A DNA stretch of 64,000 nucleotides from the NCBI RefSeq assembly GCF_029784155.1, contig NC_073693.1, positions 333,524,009 through 333,588,008 of the forward strand, read 5' to 3'. Below, piece after piece: positions 8,990 to 19,441 of the stretch. Below the pieces are notes generated by a model, which had not been told where the DNA came from, did no database searches, and was given only the letters and a program-made list of their open reading frames with translations. The first letter of the stretch is position 1. Every line of letters starts with the position of its first letter. A program made the position numbers and the translations under genes. Source of the stretch: Uranotaenia lowii. Taxonomy: Eukaryota > Arthropoda > Insecta > Diptera > Culicidae.

Positions 8990-10480
8990 TATTCAATTTG
9001 GCTTGGCCATATTTCAAATTCTATTTGAGTGCGAATCGAAAACGCTTACTGAAGAAGATAGTAAGTTGCTATCGAAATATCGGTATCTGAACTTTCCTTA
9101 AACCGTGGTTGAATTGGAGGGAATATTTCGATTGCTTTGACCCAGAAGAATTATTCAACCTAGTACGCTCACAACGCATATGAGAGTCTATTTGAGTGAT
9201 TATTATATAAAATGAAGAAAATCTGTACCCTTTTTCAAAATCTGTCATCTATACGTACAGAATTTGCTCCGGGATTAAGTCCAAACAACTGCACTTTTCT
9301 AGATAAATCTGTACATGTGGCAACTATAGTTCGGATACTGAAAAACAAATCTTCGATGGAACCCGACAACTTTTCTTTTCCTCCTTAAGAAAAACTAATA
9401 AGGTCTGTCAACAGTTGGTGGCATTTTAGCTGCATCCCGTTCGCACCCATGCAAACTATAAGCAGCGCTTCCATCCGAATGCAAGTTTTGCCTCGCTCGT
9501 TCTCTCACATTTTGAGCGTACATAATTTCATTCACGTACACCATCGCAAAGCACCGTATGACTTTTGATCTCGAGAAATATGCGGCAGGCCTGCCAGACT
9601 TTTTTTTCAAGCTCTTATAAACTAATAAATATAATCAATCATCTCAACATGATAAATAAACAACTTGTTGAATACCGTTTATTTAAAACCATCTGCAATC
9701 GGTCTTGTTTTTTAAATGGTATTTTTCAATTGAGTTTGTTCCTCAGCAGTTTTTTGAATAACTTCCAATCTTAGGAAAAATCTCAATCAGATAACGGTTT
9801 TAACACTTAACCAGGGATTTTTGTTTGGTCAACGTAGTGCTCTATCTCGGTTAATATTTTAGTAAACGTAGGGCTTATAACTTCTCGATTACGTAGCATT
9901 GATAAAGATAAATGATTCATGTAGATGTTTTGTCTTTGAAGCTTCGATCGCTCGAGTGTCTCATCGTTTCGGAAATTTATCAACAAAATAGCACTCTCTT
10001 CGTATAAAATACAACAAGTCACTTTCCCCTTTTCAGTCTTTCCATGAAAAAGATGCTGTGGCATTCAGTTCAATCTTCCACACGAATCGGGTTAGTTTCT
10101 TCAGATTCAGATCGATCAGTTTTTTTTTATTTATCATTTATTTTCTTTCGAAGGCTATCGGTCACAGTTAAGACAGCACATAAATAGTTTACGAGAGTTG
10201 TTTAGAAAGAGCTCGCTTAAAACACACAGTTCTTTTTTCATGTGTTCCTGGAAATTGGAACAATTAAGCTGTCTTCTGATTTCAAAACTTTATCACTTTT
10301 GCGGCCGCCGTCGGATCTTGCTATTCTCCTAAGCTTTACAAACAATTCGCTTCTTTCATAGCAGCTGACCAACGAACACGCAGTTCTTTAATCTATGCAT
10401 ATCCTCATATTGAAATAATCAGGCTGTATTATCAACTCACCTTTTTTTAACAACAGATATTTTCTTAATACGATGTTATC
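8990..10480. other. Interior of element B, middle part; no gene seen
   Basis: AT-rich interior of B, resuming after provirus C. I see no RT, integrase or zinc-knuckle motif on either strand. A minus-strand frame of 85 codons at 10064-9807 has no recognisable features and may be chance. From about 10180 onward, degenerate pieces of the tandem repeat that follows begin to appear. Confidence 0.5.
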
Positions 10481-10499
10481 TCATCTTTGCATTTCTTTC

Positions 10500-10976
10500 G
10501 ACTCGTGACTTTTAGGCTTTTCTCACACCTTGAAATTTTATTTTTAACTTCAGCTGTACTTTCAAATTGTAGTATTTTTATGCGGTCCTCCCAACACGCA
10601 ATTTCAGGCTGTTCTTACAAGTCGCCTTTTTATCAGCTGTTTTCTCATCTTGCTGTCATTTTTATGCGGTCCTCCCAACACGCGGATTTCAGGCTGTCCT
10701 CACAACTCGCCTTTTTAAACAACTGTTTCTTCAACTCGATGTCTTTTCATGCGGTCCTCCCAACACGCAATTTAAGGCTGTCCTCACAACTCGCCTTTTT
10801 GATTACAGCTGTCCTCCCAACTCGCTGTCTTTCTCTGCGGTCCTCCCAACACGCAATTTTAGGCTGTCCTCACAACTCGCCTTTTTCATTACAGCTGTCC
10901 TCCCAACTCGCTGTCTTTTTCTGCGGTCCTCCCAACACGCAATTTAGGCTGTCCTCTCAACACGCCTTCGCATCGT
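10500..10976. repeat. Tandem repeat of about 85 bp in the leader of element B
   Basis: The block GCGGTCCTCCCAACACGC recurs at about 10582, 10666, 10751, 10837 and 10923, a period of 84-86 bp. Each unit contains sub-repeats of about 28 bp of the form GCTGTCCTCACAACTCGC. The array lies ~240 bp from the PBS of B, in its presumed 5' untranslated leader. The left units are more diverged. An open plus-strand frame through it reflects only the periodicity. Confidence 0.85.
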
Positions 10977-11196
10977 AACAAAATTTTCATTATGACTTTC
11001 TTTTCAATATACTTACAACATATCTATAAATCTGGCAACACTGGCCCTTCTCCGCTTCTCTGCACGTGGTTTGCTTTCTGGTGGGTGATCTCTATAATAG
11101 GTTCTTTTATTATGGTATCAAACTAGACATTTGCAAAAAAAAATCGCACTACACACTTTTTTCTCCGGAACCGGACACCTAACTTCAAAATAAAGT

Positions 11197-11210
11197 CCTG
11201 TCGGTCGCCA
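11197..11210 (-). other. Primer-binding site of element B
   Basis: The minus strand reads TGGCGACCGACAGG two bases after the LTR end. It begins TGGCG like many retrotransposon primer sites. I cannot name the tRNA with confidence. Confidence 0.65.
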
Positions 11211-11212
11211 AA

Positions 11213-11334
11213 TGTGCAACTCTGCTTAACGCTAGAGATCACCCACCGGGCTATGTTCGGTCGCCGAACGGACGTTGTGACTCACCCGATAGGCTGTTGC
11301 GTTGTGCTGCATACATCCGTTCGTGCCCCACACA
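11213..11334 (-). repeat. LTR of element B (5' LTR in element sense), 122 bp
   Basis: Homologous to 530-696 apart from the ~45-base length difference. The AAGAG target duplication follows at 11335-11339. Confidence 0.85.
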
Positions 11335-11656
11335 AAGAGGTTTCGGTCTCCGTTAGGCTTTTACTGGCATAAGCTACAGATCTTGGTGTACCTTCAAAGA
11401 ATTGTAATAACACGGCACCTTACCCTACCGGCAAAGCGTCTGCTAATAAACGAGTTATCAATTTTGGGTCAAAGTGTGCCAAACTGTTAGCATTGCCTTT
11501 GATGTATGTGATGATGCGATTGAATGTCTGCTGTTCATTGAATTCCCATTTTAATGACACCTTATCCTTCAATAATTCCCTTAAAGGAAACGATATTGTA
11601 GCCAAATCTGGTATAAAAGAGCCATCGTAGTTTACGAGGCCCAGGAAACTACGCAC
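11335..11656 (-). pseudogene. RT thumb/RNase H remnant of outer element A
   Basis: The minus strand encodes MRSFLGLVNYDGSFIPDLAT, the typical start of the RT-RNase H connection, then LRELLKDKVSLKWEF and LLADALPVG. In the next frame follow LLQFFEGTPR and SVAYASKSLTETE. These are RNase H hallmarks, but the catalytic Asp region reads ADAL rather than ADAS and a frameshift lies after PVG. The remnant stops at the insertion of B. Across the B insertion the sequence resumes with integrase core at 524, so the rest of RNase H and the integrase zinc finger were deleted before or during decay. Confidence 0.8.
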
Positions 11657-11751
11657 TTCCTCACAGTAGGTCGGAGCACGGCAATTACGAATAGCATCTT
11701 GTCTTGAGACGGTGACATCCCACTGACATTAATGGTGTACCAAGAAATCAA

Positions 11752-11997
11752 TTTTTTTTTAAACGAACACAAACACATACAGGATCTCAATGAAACTTAA
11801 TGTTTCCTCGAAGAGATTCCTTTTTCCTAATTCTAAGCGTATCTACATCTTTCGAGGATATAATGGCTAGCATCTTACAGATGCTAAAACCATCAATCCA
11901 CAGAAAGTGTACAATGTATGCCGTAACCGGGATTCGATCTAATGCCCCCTGGCTTAGAAGACTTGAAGGCTATCCTCTAGGCCACGGGCTGCGGCTA
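11752..11997 (-). mobile_element. tRNA-derived SINE inserted in the RT of element A
   Basis: On the minus strand the element starts near 11997 with GCCCGTGGCCTAGAGGATAGC, resembling a Pol III A box. About 40 bases later comes GATCGAATCCCGG, resembling a B box, and the element ends in an A-rich run at 11752-11760. It is homologous to 42286-42485 in the opposite orientation. It interrupts RT sequence between NQTKCAF and IDFLVHH. The family resembles tRNA-related mosquito SINEs of the Feilai kind, but I cannot name it. I see no clear target duplication. Confidence 0.75.
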
Positions 11998-12489
11998 AAG
12001 GCACATTTAGTCTGATTCACAAGAATTCCATAGTCCTTGAATTTACTTAAAACACGCTTTATCATGCCCATGTTCAGTTCTTCCGAACACAATAATATAT
12101 CGATAAAATTTGTACAGCCCTCACAGTCTGATAGGATTTGTTCGATTGTTTTCTGGAATATTTCCGGAGCACATGAAATTCCGAACAAAAGACGCTTGTA
12201 TTGGAAAAAGCCTTAAATAAATTATAAACAATCATTATCGATTCCTTCAAAATAGTAAACAATCTAGAGAATAATAAATAGTAAATAAAAATAAAAACAA
12301 CTCACCTTGCTTTGCTTTCTTTGTCCAGCTTCGAGCTGGTGGAACGCATCCTTGATATCAAATCGAGCGAAGAAAATTGCGCCGTTCAGCTTCCAACGGA
12401 TATCCTCTATTGTAGGCAGTGGATGTGTTTCGCGGATTTCTGCTTTGTTTAGCTGGCGTTTAGACGCTCTTCTACTCGCGTCAACGTAG
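11998..12489 (-). pseudogene. Reverse transcriptase remnant of element A
   Basis: Minus-strand pieces are RFDIKDAFHQLEAGQRKQ (about 12364-12310), FFQYKRLLFGISCAPEIFQ (about 12211-12155), then KTIEQILSDCEG and NFIDILL. The last is a decayed active-site region that lacks the usual doubled Asp. NQTKCAF closes the piece at the SINE. An AT-rich stretch of ~100 bp (about 12210-12308) interrupts the fingers-palm region and replaces about a dozen expected residues. Frameshifts, the SINE and this insertion make it non-functional. Confidence 0.8.
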
Positions 12490-12928
12490 AAAACGGAAAC
12501 CTTCTTAATGGCTGCGCAACAGGCTCAATTGATTGATCGATTGGTATATGGATCGTTACTCTAAGGATGCTAGGAAATCGTTGCACGAAATCGACATGGT
12601 GGGTTGACTCGTGTTGGCTAGGTAATGCAACCTTTAAGACTCTTAATTTCTTGGCAGTTGTTTTTCCTAACAATGGTTGAGGGCCATTTTTAACAACATA
12701 GAAACGCGCAACAGTTTTCAACTGCTTCTCACCGTCCGTGATAACAATCTCTGCATCAAGCATTAATGTTACTGTCAAACAATCTTGCTCGGCGTACGCA
12801 TTGATTTTTCTATCCGGATGAGAACAGCTTCTAATAAATTTCACACCATTCTGCCACATATAACTCCAAGTTCGATCGTCAATAATGTTTGATTGGACGC
12901 CGGAGTCTATCTGCATCTCAATCAACAC
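12449..12928 (-). pseudogene. Protease and RT N-terminus remnant of element A
   Basis: A 159-codon minus-strand frame begins with MQIDSGVQSNIID, a retropepsin active site of the D-S-G type. A beta-rich protease body and QPLLGKTTAKKL follow. It continues into VTIHIPIDQSIEPVAQPLRR, the N-terminal region of Ty3/gypsy RTs that precedes the fingers. This piece keeps its frame, although the element is broken on both sides. No Met-initiated start is implied; it was part of Pol. Confidence 0.78.
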
Positions 12929-12979
12929 ATTTCCAACCGTAGCTCAAATGAGCTCATCGTTGTCGTTCGTTGCGGAATC

Positions 12980-13375
12980 CTAGTCGACCAGCTCATAATT
13001 CTCACTCACATGTTCAACATCATCAATTGCATGCACCTGCCGGATTATTCGGAATCGTTTAGGCCGTGATTGCCTTGCGTTTGGATGTGCTTGGCCATAA
13101 CTGCGTCTCCCAAATCGCGTAGTGATATTGTATGAACCGATACCAGAAGCCGAACCACCTGCAGTTCTAGTTCGAGCAAAACAAACTCTACGATAATGGC
13201 CCCTTCTTCCGCAATTTGCAGGTCTTGTTCCATGCGGGACATTGCTGATCCATTTTGTGAGATCCAGCACAATATTTACAAACTGATTCAATTTCTTGTA
13301 AGTTATCCAGCGATTTCTCTGCTTGTTGCGTGGCCGCTTTTCCGGCAGTTCTACCACTGATTTGATTGCTTGCAT
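12980..13375 (-). pseudogene. Gag C-terminal remnant of element A
   Basis: The 131-codon minus-strand frame contains an incomplete CCHC knuckle: NCGRRGHYRRVC, with the first Cys of the motif lost. Basic residues follow. Its position just upstream of protease in element order fits Gag nucleocapsid. The N-terminal capsid is not visible; sequence beyond 13400 shows no similarity that I recognise. Confidence 0.6.
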
Positions 13376-13867
13376 GTCGGTTGTTTCGTAAGCATTTATT
13401 TAGGCTTTAAATTTTGTTTTGCTAATTCTGATGACCATCTTTAGTCATGATGCATGGCTTCCAACTTGCTGAAATTAGTATTCAATGATTTAATTTTGAA
13501 GTTGAAATGGTTGGTTTCAAACTCAAAATTTGTTTGGTTACATTTCTTAATAAAAACCCATTCTAAAGACGAGGTAGTGTTTTTGTATGTCAAGTTTATA
13601 GTTCCAATACTAAAGGTTGATTGAATTGCAAATCAAAATTTACAATTAAAAATTAGTTTCAATTCCTGAATTGCATATATTTCATGTCGTAGAATAAATT
13701 AAGCCAAAGGTGGTTTATTGGTTATTTCCGCCAGAGGCGAGTAAAATTTCAGACGTTATTGTTAACACCTTTTAAGTTCAAGTAATTTCCATTTACTACG
13801 TTGAAAATTTCTCTTTGGGGAGAGGGGTTGAATATCAATCGTAAGAGTGTAATATGAACTTTTTAAT

Positions 13868-14360
13868 GCCATATTTACAAAGCAATAGTCAACTCTCAGT
13901 TTTTTTTAAGAAAAAGTTTTCCAAAATTTATTTAATGGGTTCACTTGATCTCTCGAGTCCTCAAAGATGTATTTTTCTTCTGAATGGATGTAGATCATTT
14001 ATCACTTAACTTATATTGATCCAATAATTTTCTGATTAAAAGAACTCAACAAAGGGCTTTTATCTAGAAATAAGAAAATTGCGCCCATAGGTATGCAATG
14101 AATATAGGGCAGTAGGCGAACATTTAGATTTTTTTTGTTGCTTGAAAACTGATATGGCTGAAGCTTGGGGAACCCTGATTAAAGGATCAAGTGTCCTTTA
14201 ACTTCCAAAATATCTCAATTTTTTAGTCCCATGAAAACGCTTCTAGTTCATATACTGGTTCCTGTATCGATCTAACTTTTGTAGCATATAAACTTGAAAT
14301 TACAAGCTGACAGGAAAAGTAAAAGACGGTGATCTGCCAATTTTTTCCAATTCCCCGTTT
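13868..14360 (+). repeat. Dispersed repeat family 2, copy 1
   Basis: It is collinear with 37381-37960. Shared blocks include AAGCAATAGT.AACTC, TTTTTCTTCTGAATGGAT, GTATGCAAT.AATATAGGG, TTTTTTAGTCCCA and TATCGATCTAAC. Divergence looks to be roughly one base in four or five. The nature of the repeat is unknown. Confidence 0.65.
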
Positions 14361-16613
14361 TATTATTTTCCTATTTCGAAAATCTTTCTCTTGAACTCCA
14401 AATCTTGAAAATGCAACATACAGAAAATTTTAAGGCGTTTCAATGAATATTTAAGTGATTTAAGTAAGAATTCTCACTTAGTTTTTGAAAATGCTGTTGA
14501 AATGGCATTGCTTATGGATTGACTAAGGCTTAAAAAAGCCCTGATTAATTTTTTTTTTATTATTATTGATACAAGACGGAATGCTTGGTTTTGAAAAGAT
14601 TGAGATGAGTTGTTATAAAAAAAATCTCGAATTTAGATATTCATTTCAATGTTACCTGCGAAAGTTGAAAGTTTTCTAGGATCAGCTTAAAAATGAATTT
14701 CTTCAGTTCCACATTATTTTCATCCATCGTTTCAAACTTGTAAATTTAAGAAGATTATTTCAGGGGACATTTTTAATAATTAATTTAGCGTTTTCATTTT
14801 GTTTTCAAAGATCTTTTTATTCATAATCTATTTTCTGGTTCGGAACTTTATCTGTTTTTTTTTTCGAAATAAAATTTCAGATCCGACCTAGTGTCTTCTT
14901 ATTCAAAATCTAACAAAATACGGATTGTTTTTTTTTAATCTTTCATTAAAAAATTGTTTTAAAAATTGAGTGCATGGTTTATTTAAACTTTTTAATCGTT
15001 TCAAAAGCTTCTAAATTTCACAGAATCTATGCTTACGCACTGTCTTTCAACAAACTTAAACAAACATTCACAAACATCAACAAACTAAAACAAAATTTGA
15101 AAAATTCTAAAAGACTGACACGACACAATTATCAAAGTTAAAAAAAAACCTTGATCATCAATTTAAACTCCTTGTTACCAAACTTCATCTTAAAGATGTC
15201 TATAGAGAAGTTTAAAAGCAAAATAGGTCCTTCAATAAAAAAACTTATATTCATTTATTTTTCTCTGAAATAACAAATTCAAAAAACTATTATACAAGTC
15301 AAAGGACATTTTTGTCAGTATTTCAAGCAAAGAATTTGAAACTACTGAGATTATCGTAAAAATTGCCTTAGAGAATTTTTTGAGGCTGGGAAATGTTCTT
15401 GCGAAATTTGAAACCCCCTCCCCCTCTCTTGAAAAAAGGAGGCTTCCATACAAACTTGGGGTAGAAATAACTTAAAATGAGGGTTTTCGAAGGAAAGTGC
15501 TAGAAATCCGAAACTTATAAGAAATGAAATCATTTTTTTTTGGAGTAATCCTGGGAAAACATTTCTTTGACCCGGTTTTGTATTTGCCGAATTCTTTATG
15601 AGAGCTGAAACAAAAAAAATGAAATAATTTGTCACAATTAAACCCTTTAATGTTAAATTTTGTTTTCAAACAACGCTTTCTTCAATCCAAATATAACGGA
15701 AACATGTAGTGTAGATATTAAAAAAAAATACACACAAACTATTCTGGACTTTAAAAGAAATTGAAAAATGATATTTTCAGATGAAATAAAGAAGAAAATT
15801 TGCAAAATCATTTTATTTTTCAAATCGCTGATATTTTTTTCATGTCTTTTAAAATAAATCAGAAATTTCGAATTTTTTTTTTTTTACTTTGAAATATAGT
15901 AATATTTATAAAAATCTCTCGATAAAGACTTCAAACCTGTTCAGTTGTGTTATTTGAACTAAAATGATATTATTTCACTGATTCATTTACTGAATTGAAG
16001 GCTTGAAGCAGTTTGAATTATAGTCAATAATATATGCTTTCAAGGAATTAAGGTAAACTGGGATATTTGAACTTTACAGAACAGTTTCTAGGGAGATTTT
16101 TTTTCTAAGAATCCCAGCATTCAAAAGTCCTATATCTACTCAAACGAGTGTTCCAAGAATTCAAATATCGTTAATCAAACGATCCAAAGGAAATTCGTAC
16201 CGACTTTTTTTTAATATTACTATCGATTGGGCGCAAAGTTTTGAAAAAAGAAAGAATGAAAAGTGAATGTTATTAGACACAAAAACGTTAAGTTCAAGCA
16301 TTTATAATAAATGACTAATTTATAATAACAATACCATCTTTAAAAACGAATCGTCTAAAAAAACAATTTTTTGCTAGTGAAAAAATAGCTATATTTCTAC
16401 GTAATTTTTTTTTTCTGAACTTTTAGTTATCAAAAATTATATAAACAGTTAAGCAGTTTTTTTATTTTCTTAAAAAAACATTTTGAGATAATCAAATAAG
16501 GGAGATAATTGAAAGTATTAACTCCGCTACATACTTTGTTCAGAAATATTTACAAGCATTGAGTGGAAATATTTTCTTAACCTCCTTTTTGTTTGTTTGA
16601 TTCACTAAAACTT

Positions 16614-16892
16614 TTATGGTGCAAGAATAGAAATAATTAGAAACCATGTACGGACGCAGGATTCCGTTGATAGTACCCACGAAATTGGGTCCCAAACGGC
16701 GTCGAAGGATTTGAAATAGCAGGAACAACTTTGGTCATCAACTTGACCAGCGATGGCGGAGCGAAACAAAAGGCCGAGATCGAATCGAATTTTCGGTGGC
16801 AAAACACGTCCGTAGCGCGCGAATAGGTTTAGAAAGTGGTTATCATCATTGGCATCCCTGATCAAATCGAGTATGGAATACACGCTATTCAC
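16614..16892 (-). pseudogene. Possible coding remnant, unrecognised
   Basis: A GC-richer island in AT-rich DNA has a minus-strand frame with coding-like composition: VYSILDLIRDANDDNHFLN, then FARYGRVLPPKIRFDLGLLF. After about residue 60, another frame (FLLFQILRRRLGPNFVG) looks more protein-like, as if frameshifted. I do not recognise a family. It could be a decayed exon or a transposon fragment, or it could be chance. Confidence 0.25.
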
Positions 16893-18790
16893 AAGTTAGA
16901 CGAATTTCTCAGTTGTATAAATGTATAATTTTTATAGTAATTTCAACTTAGAACAACTTGAAGCTCACTCAGAAAGCATTGTTTTGAAATGATACCTTTT
17001 TTCACTTTTCAAATTTTGCCCAACTGTGTTCACTTACCAGGAGTTTATCCACATACACATTGAAAATCAGTTTTATTAAATGCAGAGTTTACGATATGGC
17101 TTTGACTTTATCTTTCATCGGCAAAATTTTGTAGAAAATATTTGCTTCAACAGCTTTTATTATTTTGCCTACAGAAATCTGACCCATGCATTCATTATTC
17201 AGATGAAACTTTTCGGCACAACCAACAATTCGATTCCGAGAACAGTCGAATTTCTAATCAATTTTAATTTCAACTTTTGCTTCTGCCTTTGAGATTTCAT
17301 CACCAGCAAAACAGAAACCCTCCAGTAGTGCTGGATGTGATTTTTCTAATCCGCACGAACCCCTATAATCCAATTTCCCATCATTCGTCGGCAATTAATC
17401 AAACCCATCAGCTCTTCCTCTCTTCCAGCACTCCTACACTTTTCCATCTCCATCGACGGAAGGACGAAACTGATGGTGGTGGTGAATCATGTTTCGTTCT
17501 TGCCTGATTGATTTGCACCAATTTACAGCTGTTTTGGGGGGAAAACTCGGAACGGAACGGATTTTACTGAGGGAAAAAACCGTAGGCGTAGGACGACATG
17601 GGAGTGGAAGCCAAATGTGGCACCCGGATGATGGTTCTCGAATTTTCGGAGAGCTCACACAGCTCACACTGTTGGTGTTGTAAAACTAGATTCAAAAGAC
17701 GATTTCATTTCCTAAATGGCTTCCGTTTTCGGTTCGATTCATCTTCCGGCCGAGTCAGACGTGGTGGGATGCTGTTGAGAGGCAAACGGATGATGATTGT
17801 AAATTTAATTATGAATCCGAAATTTTTTAAAACCAAATGTATGTGTCTTCTTTTCAAAGTAACAATTTTTCACCCTCTCGTTATTCAAATTTATGAATTT
17901 AGAACAACTTTTTTGACTCAATTTAAGACGAATATGGAAAGAAGAACTTCACCCTATTTTTCAATTCCCCAAAACGAGGAAGATATTCCCCGTTAATGGT
18001 TGTCATTTTGTGGCCGTGTGTTGCCTTTTGAGGATTTGCCGTTCTGTTTCTTTGCTATTTTCCTTTTTTTCAAGGAAGGGAATCGGAAATCTATCTTCGT
18101 TACAACTCCGGATGGTGAATTTGATTGATGGTTGTTTTTTTTAGATTTTCGTCACTTCAGCAGACATAAGTGAAATACGGGGGGATGTTTTGAAAATGGA
18201 AATAAACAATGCTCTTTATACGAGATTTAATTTGCATTCAAAATATTTGGTAAACAAAATTTAAACTCACAAACAATGATACATTTTTAATGATTGCTCT
18301 TTCAAATTATAATTTTTTGCGGCATGAATGCACAAGTAGGCTCTAAAAATAGTGAACCTTCATGTAAGAGAAGCGACGCGACGTCTAAAACAAAAAATTC
18401 CAATCGATACAAATGAATTGTCGAAATCTATTTCAATCGATCCGAACTTTTAGCTTTCTAATTGGAAACTCAACCAAGGAAAGTATTGTGACTGCTGTTG
18501 TAAGTCAAAAAAATAACTTTAAAGCTTTTCATTTAAGTTTATGACATGGAGTAAATCACTGCTTTGGTGTATCGTCTTCGTAGTCGGAAAACCATCTGAT
18601 TGTTAACAAAATTCAAGTCATTTATACCGTTTAACGCGATCCATCGGGTATCAAATTCAATATCGTTGTGTTGAATTCTCTGAGCGTTCACTTTAGAGCT
18701 TGAACATTGAGCAAGAAACAGTGCTAAGGTTTTTTTTAGTCCAAGCTTCCTTTAGAGATTTTTAAATTGGCACAAAAATCATACGCAGGA

Positions 18791-18995
18791 TGGTTCCACA
18801 GAAGAAATAAAAATGATGTTGAGTTTTCAGAACAAAATATTCAGTTTTCCCATACAAACCTAAAAGTTTAAATATACTCATGAAAACGTTGATTCGAAAC
18901 TTTGCAAAAATCATGGGCAAGTTGTGAACTAAAACGGAGCTTTTGAGACCCTAAGGTTTGAGAAATTCAAAAATGATCCCAAATCGACTCAGTCT
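18791..18995 (+). repeat. Dispersed repeat family 1, copy a
   Basis: Starts near GGTTCCACAGAA and ends AAATCGACTCAGTCT. It matches 59595-59797 in the same orientation and 28621-28795 in reverse. Shared blocks include CCATACAAACCT, AAAATCATGG and TTTGAG.AATTC.AAAATGA.CCCAAATCGACTCAG. Confidence 0.75.
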
Positions 18996-19441
18996 ATTGC
19001 CCATCATTTAGTCTTAAAAATTCGAAGCTGTGCTTCGGTTCCTTCGAAATCCAATCTTCAAATCTTGAAAGACCACTTCGAAAATCGGATGACATTGAAG
19101 TTTTTTCTTAACCACGGTGGTTCCAGTGAACTTGAAATTTGAACAATTTATGGAAACACTTTCAGTTGGACATTGAATAAATAAAAATAATTTTATATTA
19201 TTGGAAAGCTAAGTAAATATCATATGTCAAGTTAAGGAAGTTTAAAGTCGAAGTGACAGTGCGCGTGCTGTCCATTTCTATTCAATTATAAATGAAACTG
19301 TAGTTTTATTGCGGAAACCTTACAGAACTCACTGCCAAGTGGAATTTGAGTGTTCGAAAATTCACAGATAGTTTAGATTTATAAAAAGTTCAAAAAACAG
19401 CAACATTTGAAAAGTCACCAATATTTCTGTGTTTCAAACTT

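Larger units (their letters stand above)
530..11334 (-). mobile_element. LTR retrotransposon B, non-autonomous, interrupted by provirus C
   Basis: Two related LTRs (530-696 and 11213-11334) begin TGTGCAAC and end CACACA on the plus strand. AAGAG occurs immediately outside both ends (525-529 and 11335-11339), a 5-bp target duplication. On the minus strand a primer-binding site follows the right-hand LTR, and a polypurine tract precedes the left-hand one, which fixes the orientation. Removing provirus C and one TAGA copy leaves about 3.5 kb. I see no gag or pol homology in the interior (697-1666 and 8990-11212), so it probably depended on proteins from another element. The flanking sequence on both sides belongs to the same Ty3 element A, which confirms an insertion. 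Confidence 0.85.
13376..18790. other. AT-rich intergenic sequence, two sub-features only
   Basis: Poly(A) and poly(T) runs and short open frames predominate. I see only a low-copy repeat (13868-14360) and a short GC-richer coding-like stretch (16614-16892). A GC-richer patch at 17280-17800 resembles gene-proximal DNA, but I find no exon that I can support. Confidence 0.5.

Noticed and set aside
10487..10978. 163-codon plus-strand frame
   Set aside because: Produced by the 85-bp tandem repeat in the leader of element B, antisense to the element.
12210..12308. Intron-like insertion in the RT of element A (GTGAGT to a T-rich AG on the minus strand)
   Set aside because: Removing it does not restore the reading frame or the missing dozen RT residues, so it is better explained as an indel in a decayed element.
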